Below, piece by piece: positions 9,444 through 19,600 of a stretch of DNA of 64,000 nucleotides (its first letter is position 1; the number at the start of each line of letters is the position of its first letter). Source of the stretch: Bacillota bacterium. Lineage in GTDB: Bacteria; Bacillota_I; Bacilli_A; RF39; UBA660. The position numbers and the translations under genes are program-made. Where the stretch lies: the NCBI GenBank assembly GCA_015059435.1, contig SVAJ01000001.1, forward strand, positions 543,132 to 607,131, in the 5' to 3' direction. The notes beneath the pieces were generated by a model, which ran no database searches, was not told the DNA's origin, and saw nothing but the letters and a program-made list of their open reading frames with translations.

Positions 9444-9461
9444 TATTTTGGAGTGATTTAT

Positions 9462-9911
9462 ATGAATATAAAATATATGAATATGGCAATAGAAGAGGCA
9501 AAAAAAGCATTAGTGGAAGATGAAGTTCCTGTAGGGTGTGTCATTGTGAAAAACGACAAAGTAATAGCAAAAGCACATAATAAAAAGGAAAGTATGAATA
9601 AAGTTACAAAACATTCGGAGATAATCGCTATAGAAACTGCTTCTGAAGTATTGAATAATTGGAGATTAATAGATTGTGATATATATATTACTTTAGAACC
9701 GTGTCCTATGTGTGCGAGTGCTATTAAACAAGCTAGAATTAATAACATTTATTGTGGATTATCTAATTTAGATGAAAATAATAATAAAATAATAAATGAA
9801 ATATTAAAAAGCGATAAAGTAAATAAAGGTGTGAATGTGTATAATAATATAGCTGTGGATAAAGTTAAATCAATTATGCAAGAATTTTTTCAAAAACAAC
9901 GTAAAAAGTAA
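9462..9911 (+). CDS. tadA: tRNA-specific adenosine deaminase TadA
   Basis: Zinc deaminase converting adenosine 34 to inosine in tRNA-Arg(ACG). The 149-residue product has the VPVGCVIVKND strand, the HSE active-site motif (usually HAE) with the catalytic Glu, and the zinc-binding PCPMCASA. ATG 9462, preceded by TTGGAGTGATT, is chosen as start; an upstream TTG at 9288 would place the SRP RNA inside the gene and adds residues foreign to the family. dnaX follows 55 bp later. Confidence 0.95.
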   Translation: MNIKYMNMAIEEAKKALVEDEVPVGCVIVKNDKVIAKAHNKKESMNKVTKHSEIIAIETASEVLNNWRLIDCDIYITLEPCPMCASAIKQARINNIYCGLSNLDENNNKIINEILKSDKVNKGVNVYNNIAVDKVKSIMQEFFQKQRKK

Positions 9912-9966
9912 ATATAAGTATATTAAATATGTTATAATATAGTTGATTTTAAAGGAGATTTTTATT

Positions 9967-11673
9967 ATGTATCAAGCTTTATATAGAAAATATAGACCAC
10001 AACATTTTGATGATGTTTTTGGTCAAAAAATTATTGTTCAAACTTTAAAAAATTCGATAATAACTGGAAAAATAGGACATGCATATATGTTTTTTGGTCC
10101 TAGGGGTACAGGTAAAACAACATTATCAAAAATATTTGCTAGAGCAGTAAATTGTGAAAGTCCTGTAAATGGTGATTCCTGTGGAAAATGTAATCGATGT
10201 GTTCATTCCTATGAAAAAGAATGTGTTGATATTATTGAAATGGATGCTGCTTCAAATAATGGTGTAGATGAAATTAGGGAATTGAGAAATAGAATTTCGT
10301 TAGTCCCTGCTGAATTGAAATATAAAGTCTATATTATAGATGAGGTACATATGTTATCTACTGGTGCATTTAATGCATTATTAAAGACATTAGAAGAACC
10401 ACCAGAGCATGCAATATTTATTTTAGCTACGACTGATCCACAAAAAGTTCCTGAAACTATTGTTTCTAGATGCCAATGTTTTTCTTTTAAGAGAATTAGT
10501 GAAAATGACATTGTTGATAATTTGAGAAAAATTTGTGATTCGGAAAATATATCTGTAGATTATGATGTTTTAAAATCTATAGCTATTGCATCTGATGGAG
10601 GTATGAGAGATTCAATAGGTATGTTAGATAAAATTTCGTCATATACTAGCGAACATATTACATATGATAAGTATATTGAGATAAATGAATTACTAACTAA
10701 AGGTGATTTGAAAAATATCTGTAGATTAATTATAGATGGTGATATTTCAGGTGTATTGAAAATTATTAATGAAATTTATGATGGTGGAAAAAATATTATT
10801 CAAGTATTACAACAAATTATGTATTATCTTAGGGATAATATTGTTAACTATTATTTAACAAAAAATACTGATGATTTTTCAGTTAATGAGATAGCGAAGT
10901 TAGAAAAATTAATAAATAACATTAACGAAAATATGTTCGATATTAAAAAAAGTAATAATCCAAAGATATATGTGGAAATTTTAATTTTAAATTTTATTGA
11001 AAATACAATTAATTTTAATAAAGAAATTGTATCTGAAACAGTAAAACCTATTGCTAATGAAAATATTTCTGAAACTGTTTCTGTGGATAAAGTAAGGCAA
11101 GATGTTTCAAATAAAAAAACAGAAGAAACTATAGATGAAGAAAAAGCAAATGTTTCTTTTACTAAACCTGCGATTGCAACTAATAGTGTTTCTGGTTCAC
11201 AGATTTTAAATATTAATGACATAATGAAAGTTCGTGTTAATAACACACTTGCAAAAGCTAATAAACAGTTATTAAAAAAAGAATTAGAAAATATAAATTT
11301 ATTAAATGATTATACCTTTGATCAAGAAATAGGATATTTAGTTTGTGAAATTCTTAATTCTAAGATTAGAGTTGTTAGTGAGGATAATATAGTAATTAGT
11401 TATGAATATGATTCAATAGTTGAACAAAACTTAGTTAATTTAGATCAAATAAGTGATGTTTATTCAAAAATTACAAACTCAAATAAAAATTTTGCTATAA
11501 TTACTGATGATGAGTGGGAAAAATATAAGCAAAAATATATTGAAACTTTAAAGAATGGTAATCAATTTGTTATAGAGGATGAGCCGGAAAAGATATTTGA
11601 GAAAAAAGAAAATGATGATATAATATCAAGTAGTACAGTTGATCTATTTGGTGATATTGTCGAATATGAATAG
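9967..11673 (+). CDS. dnaX: DNA polymerase III subunits gamma/tau
   Basis: Clamp-loader ATPase. Residues 1-230 hold MYQALYRKYRPQHFDDVFGQ, Walker A GPRGTGKTT, a four-cysteine zinc module (CESPVNGDSCGKCNRC), and the sensor region IIDEVHMLS. The 568-residue length suggests full tau without shortening. ATG 9967 with AAAGGAGAT upstream is preferred over an ATG at 9943 that lacks such a site. A TATAAT box at about 9933-9938 may drive dnaX-ybaB-recR. The C-terminal third is poorly conserved, as usual. Confidence 0.96.
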   Translation: MYQALYRKYRPQHFDDVFGQKIIVQTLKNSIITGKIGHAYMFFGPRGTGKTTLSKIFARAVNCESPVNGDSCGKCNRCVHSYEKECVDIIEMDAASNNGVDEIRELRNRISLVPAELKYKVYIIDEVHMLSTGAFNALLKTLEEPPEHAIFILATTDPQKVPETIVSRCQCFSFKRISENDIVDNLRKICDSENISVDYDVLKSIAIASDGGMRDSIGMLDKISSYTSEHITYDKYIEINELLTKGDLKNICRLIIDGDISGVLKIINEIYDGGKNIIQVLQQIMYYLRDNIVNYYLTKNTDDFSVNEIAKLEKLINNINENMFDIKKSNNPKIYVEILILNFIENTINFNKEIVSETVKPIANENISETVSVDKVRQDVSNKKTEETIDEEKANVSFTKPAIATNSVSGSQILNINDIMKVRVNNTLAKANKQLLKKELENINLLNDYTFDQEIGYLVCEILNSKIRVVSEDNIVISYEYDSIVEQNLVNLDQISDVYSKITNSNKNFAIITDDEWEKYKQKYIETLKNGNQFVIEDEPEKIFEKKENDDIISSSTVDLFGDIVEYE

Positions 11674-11688
11674 AAAAAGGAGATTTTT

Positions 11689-11988
11689 ATGAATATACAA
11701 GCAATGATGAAGCAAGCACAAGCTTTGCAAAAAGATATGTTAAAAGCTAAGGAAGAAATTGATAAAACAGAATTTGTTGGGGAAAGTTCTTTAGTTAAAG
11801 TTACTGTAAAGGGTACAAAAGAAGTATTAAAGGTAGAAATAAATAAAGAAAATAGTTTAGATGCTGATGATATTGAAATGTTAGAAGATATGATTGTAGT
11901 AGCAATTAATGAAGCTAATAAAAAAGTAGATGAAATGACAGAAAAGAAAATGGGAAAATTTGGTAATTCCATACCAGGTTTATTTTAG
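11689..11988 (+). CDS. ebfC: YbaB/EbfC nucleoid-associated protein
   Basis: Small dimeric DNA-binding protein of 99 residues, universally found between dnaX and recR. It has the Met/Gln-rich N-terminus MNIQAMMKQAQALQKDM, a coiled first helix, and the central VKVTVKGTKEVLKVEI strand pair. It starts 15 bp after dnaX behind AAAAAGGAG, and recR begins 4 bp after its stop, so the three form one operon. Confidence 0.93.
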   Translation: MNIQAMMKQAQALQKDMLKAKEEIDKTEFVGESSLVKVTVKGTKEVLKVEINKENSLDADDIEMLEDMIVVAINEANKKVDEMTEKKMGKFGNSIPGLF

Positions 11989-11992
11989 ATAA

Positions 11993-12589
11993 ATGTATCC
12001 TGATAGTATTCAAAGTTTAATTGAATCATTTAAATGTTTGCCAGGTATTGGTGAAAAGACTGCTGAAAGATTAGCTTTTGCTATTTTAGATTTAGAAGAT
12101 GAACAAATAGAATTATTTTCGCAAACTTTAGGTGAGGTTAAGAATAATATTCATTTGTGTTCAAAATGTAATACATTAACTGAAAATGATTTATGTTTTA
12201 TATGTTCTGATAATTCTAGAAATGATGATATTTTATGTGTTGTTGAAGATACTAAAAATGTATTTTTATTTGAAAAGTTAGGTGTTTTTACTGGTAAGTA
12301 TCATGTTTTACAAGGACTTATTTCTCCTTTAGATGGTATTAATCCAGAAGATATTGGATTGGATAAATTAATCGATCGAATAAAAAATGAAAAATTTAAA
12401 GAAATAATATTGGCTTTTAAGCCTAGTATTGAAGGAGAAACAACAGCATTATATATAAATAAAATTCTTGATGGTATGGGAATTACTATTACAAGATTAG
12501 CTAGTGGTGTACCTATAGGTGCTGATATGGAATATGTTGATAGTTTAACTTTAGAAAGAGCTTTAAATGATAGAAAAAAAATAGAATAA
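11993..12589 (+). CDS. recR: Recombination mediator RecR
   Basis: Works with RecF and RecO to load RecA on gapped DNA. It has the expected 198 residues: helix-hairpin-helix LPGIGEKTAERLAF, the zinc finger CSKC-x10-CFIC, and a Toprim domain starting VVEDTKN. The C-terminal ITRLASGVPIGADMEYVDSLTL is diagnostic. It is tightly packed behind the ybaB gene. Confidence 0.97.
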   Translation: MYPDSIQSLIESFKCLPGIGEKTAERLAFAILDLEDEQIELFSQTLGEVKNNIHLCSKCNTLTENDLCFICSDNSRNDDILCVVEDTKNVFLFEKLGVFTGKYHVLQGLISPLDGINPEDIGLDKLIDRIKNEKFKEIILAFKPSIEGETTALYINKILDGMGITITRLASGVPIGADMEYVDSLTLERALNDRKKIE

Positions 12590-12632
12590 AAAAGTAATTT
12601 GGTCATAGTCTTCTACTAGAAAAGGAGATTAT

Positions 12633-12809
12633 ATGAGAAAATTATTGAGAAATGTTATTTGCGGTGCGTTTATTTTATATGGTTATAATTTTATAGCAGT
12701 TAATTTTAATATGGTTGTTCCAATAAATAGTGTGACTTTATTTATGATATCTATTTTAGGAACTCCATTTTTACTAGCACTTGTTTTATTTAAAGTTTTG
12801 ATTTTGTGA
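12633..12809 (+). CDS. bofA: BofA-like small membrane protein
   Basis: A 58-residue hydrophobic protein with two predicted membrane segments (about residues 8-26 and 36-57), the short polar turn VVPINSVT, and the glycine in ILGTPFLLALVL. In Bacillus BofA inhibits pro-sigma-K processing in the spore's outer membrane and lies just after recR (recR-yaaL-bofA), the same position as here. It has a clear AAAGGAGAT ribosome site. Sequence similarity is limited because the protein is tiny; position supports the call. Confidence 0.7.
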   Translation: MRKLLRNVICGAFILYGYNFIAVNFNMVVPINSVTLFMISILGTPFLLALVLFKVLIL

Positions 12810-12818
12810 GAGGTAAAT

Positions 12819-13676
12819 ATGGATGAATTAAAGAAAAAACAAAAAAATTTTTTTGATGTTATAAGTAAGATAATTCAATTTAATAAATTATCTCATTCAT
12901 ATTTGATTGAAGTTAATTCTTATGATGACGATATAAAATATATTAAAGAATTTATTAAAATGATATTGTTAAATATATCAGATCTTAAGAATTCTTCTTT
13001 GAGTGAAGATCAATTAAAAATTTGTAATTTGATTGATAATGATAATTATCCAGATTTGAAAATTATTGAATCAGATGGTCAGTGGATAAAAAAGTCTCAA
13101 CTTATTGAATTAAAAGATGAATATCAAAACAAGTCGTTGTTAGATAATAAACGTATTTATGTCATTAAGGATGCTGATAAATTAAATGCTTCTTCTGCTA
13201 ATACAATTTTAAAGTTTTTGGAAGAACCGGAAGAAAATATAATAGCTATATTAATTACTAATAATAGATATAAAGTATTAGATACAATATTATCTCGTTG
13301 TCAAATATTAACTTTAGAAAAAGAAAATTCTGATTTAGACGTGGATAATCAAATTTTAGAATTATTAAAATTTATTATTAATGGTAATGATTTATTTGTA
13401 CATTATAAATATATTACAGAAAATTTATTGCTTGATAAAGAAGCCGCTAGAGAAAAAATTTTATGTTTGGAAAAAATTTTAATTAATTATTTGAATTGTA
13501 AATTGGTATCTGGTGAAGGCTTTAATAATGAAGTATGTTTATTACTAGAAAATGTAGAAATTAGTAAAATCACAAAAATTATTTCGATAATTGAAAATGA
13601 AATATCTAATTTAGTATATAATGTAAATTATAAGATATGGTTAGATTCTATTTTTGCTAAATTTGTGGAGGTATAA
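12819..13676 (+). CDS. holB: DNA polymerase III delta prime subunit
   Basis: Clamp-loader subunit; a structural AAA+ protein without its own ATPase. In its 285 residues are LSHSYLIEV, the DAD-NASSANTILKFLEEP region and SRCQILTLE near residue 160, which fit HolB; no functional Walker A is seen, as expected for delta prime. It begins 9 bp after the bofA-like gene and ends 2 bp before ricT, matching the Bacillus holB-yaaT order. Confidence 0.9.
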   Translation: MDELKKKQKNFFDVISKIIQFNKLSHSYLIEVNSYDDDIKYIKEFIKMILLNISDLKNSSLSEDQLKICNLIDNDNYPDLKIIESDGQWIKKSQLIELKDEYQNKSLLDNKRIYVIKDADKLNASSANTILKFLEEPEENIIAILITNNRYKVLDTILSRCQILTLEKENSDLDVDNQILELLKFIINGNDLFVHYKYITENLLLDKEAAREKILCLEKILINYLNCKLVSGEGFNNEVCLLLENVEISKITKIISIIENEISNLVYNVNYKIWLDSIFAKFVEV

Positions 13677-13678
13677 AT

Positions 13679-14482
13679 ATGTATGATGTAGTTTCAGTTA
13701 GTTTTGATGTATCGAATAGTATTTATTTCTTTTCACCTAATAGTTTAGATTTAAAAAAAGGTGATAAAGTTGTTGTGGAAACTGAAAATGGATTGCAATT
13801 TGGTATATTAAAATCTGATGTAAGAAAAGAAAAAAAAGAAAATTTAATATTACCACTTAAACCTGTTGTTAGATTAGCTACAAAGGAAGATGAAAAGCAG
13901 GTGATTGCTAATCGTGAATTAGCAGAAAAGGCATTAGTAGATGCAAAAAAAATTAGTAATAAATTAGAATTAGATATGAGTTTTGTTGATGCATATTATA
14001 CTTTAGATAAAAGTCAATTAGTATTTTCATTTGTTTCTGATAATAGAGTCGATTTTAGAGAATTAGCTAAGAAATTAGCCCAAAAATATAAAACAAGAAT
14101 TGAATTGAGACAGATAGGTGTTAGAGATAAGTCAAAGAAAATTGGTGGTCTTGGTCCTTGTGGTTTATTTTTATGTTGTAATTCATTTTTAACTGATTTT
14201 AATAGTGTTTCTATTAATATGGCCAAAAATCAGATGTTGGCATTAAATCCTACTAAGATTAATGGTATCTGTGGAAGATTACTTTGTTGTTTAGGGTATG
14301 AAGATGATGTATATACAGAATTAAAAAAAGACTTGCCTAAAGTTGGAATGGTTGCTGATACTGAATTAGGTATGGGTAAGGTTGTTAGTGTTGATGTATT
14401 TAAGGGAACATATAGTGTTGACTTAAAAGAAAAGGGAATAATAGAGTTTTCAAAGGATAAGAAAAATGGAAGTTCTAAATGA
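13679..14482 (+). CDS. ricT: PSP1-domain protein RicT (YaaT)
   Basis: Homologue of Bacillus YaaT/RicT, part of the RicA-RicF-RicT iron-sulfur complex affecting RNase Y, sporulation and competence. The 267-residue product has the cysteine cluster CGLFLCCNSF and CGRLLCCLGYED that marks this family, and an RGD/GD-rich N-terminal beta domain. The stop overlaps the next gene by 17 bp, leaving no room for yabA, which normally follows in Bacillus. Confidence 0.93.
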   Translation: MYDVVSVSFDVSNSIYFFSPNSLDLKKGDKVVVETENGLQFGILKSDVRKEKKENLILPLKPVVRLATKEDEKQVIANRELAEKALVDAKKISNKLELDMSFVDAYYTLDKSQLVFSFVSDNRVDFRELAKKLAQKYKTRIELRQIGVRDKSKKIGGLGPCGLFLCCNSFLTDFNSVSINMAKNQMLALNPTKINGICGRLLCCLGYEDDVYTELKKDLPKVGMVADTELGMGKVVSVDVFKGTYSVDLKEKGIIEFSKDKKNGSSK

Positions 14483-15197
14483 TATAGTTGGATATAAAAA
14501 TAGGAAAATTTATCAGTGTGATAAATATTTTTCTTTTTCTTTGGATAGTTTAATACTAGCAAATTTTGTAAATATTAATTTGAGTGATAAGAAAATAATT
14601 GATTTAGGTACTGGTAATGGTATAATTCCTTTAGTTATGTCACTTCGTACTGATAAGAGAATAATAGGAATAGAGATACAAAATGAATTGGTTCAACTTG
14701 CAAATAAATCAATTAAATATAATAATTTGGAAGATCAAATAGAAATATTAAATATAGATATGAAAGATTATGTTAATGATGATAATTTAAATACAGTAGA
14801 TTTGATTACTTGTAATCCACCATATTTTAAATTTAGTAATAATGATAAAATAAGTTTGTCAAAGGAAAAAGCAATTGCTAGGCATGAAATAGAAATAACT
14901 TTAAGTGAAATAATATCTATTTCCAATAAATTATTAAAAAATGGTGGTAGGTTAGCTCTAGTTATAAGAACAGATAGGTTTTATGAAGCTTTAAATCTTT
15001 GTAAAAACAATAATATTGAGCCAAAGAGAATTAGATTTGTTTATGATAATCCTTCTAAGGATGCTAGTTTATTTTTCTTTGAAGGTATAAAAAATGGTCG
15101 CAGTGGATTAAAAGTAGAAAAACCTTTTATTCTATATGATGAATTTAATAATAAGACGAAGGAATATGAAAAATTTCTTACGGAGGTGATAAAATGA
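14466..15197 (+). CDS. yabB: tRNA1(Val) adenine-37 N6-methyltransferase-like (YabB family)
   Basis: SAM-dependent Rossmann methyltransferase. Motif I is DLGTGNGIIPLVMS near residue 44, and the N6-adenine signature NPPYF is near residue 117. The 243-residue length and its position between ricT and rsmI match YabB/TrmN6. It starts at ATG 14466 inside the end of ricT, and its stop overlaps the rsmI start by 4 bp (ATGA), so translation is probably coupled. Confidence 0.88.
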   Translation: MEVLNDIVGYKNRKIYQCDKYFSFSLDSLILANFVNINLSDKKIIDLGTGNGIIPLVMSLRTDKRIIGIEIQNELVQLANKSIKYNNLEDQIEILNIDMKDYVNDDNLNTVDLITCNPPYFKFSNNDKISLSKEKAIARHEIEITLSEIISISNKLLKNGGRLALVIRTDRFYEALNLCKNNNIEPKRIRFVYDNPSKDASLFFFEGIKNGRSGLKVEKPFILYDEFNNKTKEYEKFLTEVIK

Positions 15198-16033
15198 GTC
15201 AAAAGAGTTATGATGATAGTGCTAGTTTATATTTAATCCCAACTCCAATTGGTAATTTAGAGGACATAACTATTAGATCTTTAAATACTTTGAAGACTGT
15301 TGATATGATATTATGTGAAGATACTAGAGAAACAGGTAAATTGTTAAAAAAGTATGATATTCAAAAAAAATTAGTTAGTTGTCATGAATATAATGAGGAG
15401 AAAATTAAAGATAATGTTATAAAATATTTGCAAGAAGGATATAATCTCGGTTTGGTTACAGATCAAGGTACTCCTATTATTAGTGATCCTGGTTATGTTG
15501 TTGTAAAATATGTTATTGAAAGTGGATTTAATGTTATTAGTTTGCCTGGTGCAACTGCCTTTGTTCCTGCACTTACTTGTGCTGGTATTAATCCTTCACC
15601 ATTCTTATTTTATGGATTTTTAAATGCTAAGGAATCAAAACAAAGAAAAGAATTACAAAGTTTGAAGGATTTAAAATATACATTAATTTTTTATGAAGCT
15701 CCTCATCGTATAAAAAAAACACTTACAAATATGTTAGAAATATTTGGGGATAGAAATATTAGTATAAATAGGGAAATTTCAAAAATACATGAAGAGATTT
15801 ATCGTGATAAAATTAGTAATTTAATAGATATTAGTGATACAATGAAAGGAGAAATGGTTTTAGTCGTTGAAGGTAATACTGAAGTTGTTGATTATAGTAA
15901 TCTTTCAATTGTAGAACATGTTAAATTATATGTAGAAGATGGTATGTCTGATAAAGAAGCTATAAAATTGGTTGCTAAAGAAAGAGGAGTTGCTAAATCA
16001 ATAGTTTATAAAGAATATCATATAGATTCGTAG
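15194..16033 (+). CDS. rsmI: 16S rRNA 2'-O-ribose C1402 methyltransferase RsmI
   Basis: Tetrapyrrole-methylase-fold enzyme modifying C1402 of 16S rRNA. It is 279 residues long, with the family's PTPIGNLEDITIRSL, CEDTRETGKLL, GTPIISDPGY and the glycine-rich SLPGATAFVPAL. A good GGAGGTGAT site precedes ATG 15194. It lies in a tight run with the yabB-like gene and pth. Confidence 0.96.
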   Translation: MSQKSYDDSASLYLIPTPIGNLEDITIRSLNTLKTVDMILCEDTRETGKLLKKYDIQKKLVSCHEYNEEKIKDNVIKYLQEGYNLGLVTDQGTPIISDPGYVVVKYVIESGFNVISLPGATAFVPALTCAGINPSPFLFYGFLNAKESKQRKELQSLKDLKYTLIFYEAPHRIKKTLTNMLEIFGDRNISINREISKIHEEIYRDKISNLIDISDTMKGEMVLVVEGNTEVVDYSNLSIVEHVKLYVEDGMSDKEAIKLVAKERGVAKSIVYKEYHIDS

Positions 16034-16042
16034 GAGGTTTTT

Positions 16043-16612
16043 ATGAAGTTAATAGTTGGTCTTGGAAATCCTGGTAAGGAATATGAAAAAACTAGACATA
16101 ATATAGGATTTATTATGATTGATAAGTATTTGAATTATAAAAATATAGATAGTAATTGGAAGAGTAAAAATAATGGATTATATATTCAAACTCTTATTAA
16201 TGGAGAAAAAATAGTTTTTTTAAAGCCACAATCATATATGAATTTAAGTGGTGAGGTTGTTAAGAATTATGTTGATTTTTTCAAAATAGATTTAGATGAT
16301 ATTTTAGTTATTTCAGATGATTTAGATTTAAATGTAGGAAATTTTAAATTAAAGGATAGGGGATCAAGTGGAGGACATAATGGTCTAAAAGATATTGAAA
16401 AAGCTTTAGGTAGTCAGAATTATAAAAGACTTAAGGTTGGTATATCTAATAATAAAGATTATGATACTAAGGATTATGTTTTATCTAAGTTTTCTAAAGA
16501 AGATCTTAATATATATGAAAATTTATTTAATGAATTAAAATTAGTCATTGATGATTATCTAAATATTGATTTTTCATCTCTTATGAATAAATATAATCGT
16601 AAAAATAGGTGA
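16043..16612 (+). CDS. pth: Peptidyl-tRNA hydrolase
   Basis: Releases peptides from dropped-off peptidyl-tRNA. It has 189 residues with GLGNPGKEYEKTRHNIGF including the catalytic His, KPQSYMNLSG, DDLDL with the catalytic Asp, and GSSGGHNGLKDI. It starts 9 bp after rsmI with TAGGAGG and ends 4 bp before mfd. Confidence 0.97.
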   Translation: MKLIVGLGNPGKEYEKTRHNIGFIMIDKYLNYKNIDSNWKSKNNGLYIQTLINGEKIVFLKPQSYMNLSGEVVKNYVDFFKIDLDDILVISDDLDLNVGNFKLKDRGSSGGHNGLKDIEKALGSQNYKRLKVGISNNKDYDTKDYVLSKFSKEDLNIYENLFNELKLVIDDYLNIDFSSLMNKYNRKNR

Positions 16613-16616
16613 TATT

Positions 16617-19600
16617 ATGAATGTTTTTGATAATTTAATAAATATAGATGTAAAAAAGGACATGGGTATCTCTTTTGGTACCGATGAGTTTTTTGCTGTT
16701 TATTTAAACAATTTACTTGCTCAAAAAAAGAAAAATATATTAGTTGTTGTAAATTCTTTATATGAAGCTAATAAAATATATTCCTCATTAGAAAATTATA
16801 CTAATGATGTGTATCTTTTTCCGATGGATGATTTTTTGACTAGTGAGGCATTAGCTATTAGTCCAGATTTAGAGTACTCTAGACTTGAAACTATTAATAA
16901 TACATTATTAGATAAACCAATAGTAGTTATTACAAATTTGATGGGATACTTGAGATATTTACCAACTAAAAAAAATTATCAACAATTTTTTGTGGATTTA
17001 AAAATAGGTGATGAATTTAATCCACAGAAATTGGTGGAAAAATTTATAAATAGTGGTTATAGTCGTGATACAATTGTTAATAAAACTGGTGAATTTGCTG
17101 TAAGGGGTTTTGTTATTGATATTTTTCCTTTGGATGAAGATTATCCTGTTAGAATAGAATTTTTTGGTGATGAGATTGATTCTATTAGATATTTTGATCC
17201 TGAGACACAAAAGTCTATAAAAAAAGTTGATTCTATTACAATAAAACCTTGTTCGGAATTTTTATCCACAAAAAATGTGGAAGAAGAGTATTTTAGAAAA
17301 CAGAAATATTTACCTAAGTATGAGAAAGTTTCAAATATTTATGAATATTTGGATGATGCTTTTTTAGTATATAAAGATTATGAACAATTAAAAGTTGGAT
17401 ATACTAATATATTAAGTGATATAACAACTTATAAAGAAACTAAAGATATTGAATATAATTTAGATTATATGTTTTCTTTATTTGATATTCAGTCAGATCA
17501 ATCAATCTATTATATGAATATTAATAATATTTCTAATAATAATATTTTGCGTTATGATGTTAAAACTATTAATAAATTTAATGAAGATAGTGAAAAGATT
17601 AATGCTTTTATTAGAAAGTGTATCAGTAATGATAAGACAGTTGTGATTTGTTTAAATAAGTATCAAATTAGAAATATAATTAAAGTATTAAATATGAAGA
17701 TTTGTGAAACAACTATTGATAATATTTATGAAAATTGTGTAAATATAGTTGAATATAAAATTAATAGTGGATTTATATATGATAAGTATGTTTTTCTATC
17801 TTCAACAGAATTATTTAATATAAAAGAAAAAAATAAAAAGTATAGTAATAAGTATAAGTATGCTGTTACGATTGATGATATTAATAAACTTAATATTGGT
17901 GATTATGTTGTACATAATGTACATGGTATTGGTGTTTATAATGGTATAAAAACACTTACATTATCAGGAGTAGTAAAGGATTACATTGAAGTTTATTATC
18001 AAGGTAAAGATAAATTATATATTCCTGTTGAAAAAATTGATTTGCTTAGTAAATATTCTGGTAAAGAGGGGGCTCATCCAAAGGTTAATAAACTTGGCGG
18101 TACTGAATGGATTAAGACAAAGAATCGTGTTAAGAATAGAGTTAATGATATGGCAGATAAATTACTAGAATTATATGCCGAAAGGCAATCTAGAAATGGA
18201 TTTGCATTTTCACCTGATAGTGAAATGATTATAGATTTTGAAAATGATTTTCCATATGATTTGACTAAGGATCAAATTAGAGCTATTGGTCAAATAAAAG
18301 AAGATATGGAAAAAAGTGTTCCGATGGATAGATTATTGTGTGGTGATGTTGGTTTTGGTAAGACAGAAGTTGCCTTTGTAGCTGCTTTTAAGGCTATTTT
18401 AGATTCTAAGCAAGTGTTGTTTTTATGTCCAACTACTATTTTATCTGATCAACATTATAAAAATGCTTTAGAGAGATTTAAAGATTTTCCTGTATCTATT
18501 GCTCTTTTGAATAGATTTACTCCACCAAAAGAAGTAACAAGAATAGTTAATGGTATAAAAGATGGTACTATTGATTTAGTATTTGGAACTCATAGACTAT
18601 TTAGTGATGATATTAAACCTAAGAATTTAGGGTTATTAATAATAGATGAAGAGCAAAGATTTGGAGTTAAACATAAAGAAAAAATAAAAGAATTCAAGAC
18701 TAATGTTGATGTATTGACTTTAACAGCTACACCAATTCCAAGAACTTTACAAATGTCCTTAGCTGGTATAAGAAGTTTATCTTTAATTGAAACACCACCT
18801 GTTAATAGATATCCTGTTCAAACTTATGTTATTGAAGAAAATATGCAATTAGTTAGAGATGCTATTTATAAAGAATTATCTAGAGATGGACAAATATTTA
18901 TTTTATATAATAAAGTTCAGTCTATTGATGATGAGGTTTCTAAAATTCAGAAATTGGTACCAGATGCTAGAATAACTAGTGCCCATGGTCAGATGTCAAA
19001 AAGTGAGTTAGAAAATAAAATTATTGATTTTATAAATCATGAGTATGATGTATTAGTTTGTACGACAATTATTGAAACTGGTATTGATATTCCTAATGTT
19101 AATACACTTATAATTATGGATGCAGATAGATTTGGACTTAGTCAGTTGTATCAAATTAGGGGAAGAGTTGGACGTAGTGATAAATTTGCTTATGCTTATT
19201 TAATGTATAATAATTCAAAAGTTTTAACAGAAACTGCAGTTAAAAGATTAAATGTTATAAAAGAATTTACAGCTTTAGGAAGTGGTTTTTCTATAGCTAC
19301 TCGAGATTTATCTATTCGTGGAGCTGGTGATATTTTAGGAAGTGAACAAGCTGGATTTATTGACTCAATTGGAATTGACTTATATTTAAAATTATTAAAT
19401 GATGAAGTTGAACGTAAAAAGGGTAATATTGTTGAAGAAGATGAGGATACTGATAAACAACCATTACTTAATGTTAGTACACATATTGATGATAAGTATG
19501 TATCAGAAGATGAATTAAAAATTGAAATTCACAGAAAAATTAGTGAAATTGATTCTTATGATAAGTTAATTTCTGTTAAACAAGAATTAGAAGATCGTTT

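Noticed and set aside
9288-9461. Upstream extension of tadA from a TTG codon
   Set aside because: The SRP RNA lies inside this stretch, the added residues do not fit TadA, and ATG 9462 has its own ribosome site.
17986-18168. Short + strand frame inside mfd
   Set aside because: It overlaps the conserved motor region of mfd in another frame and has no family features.
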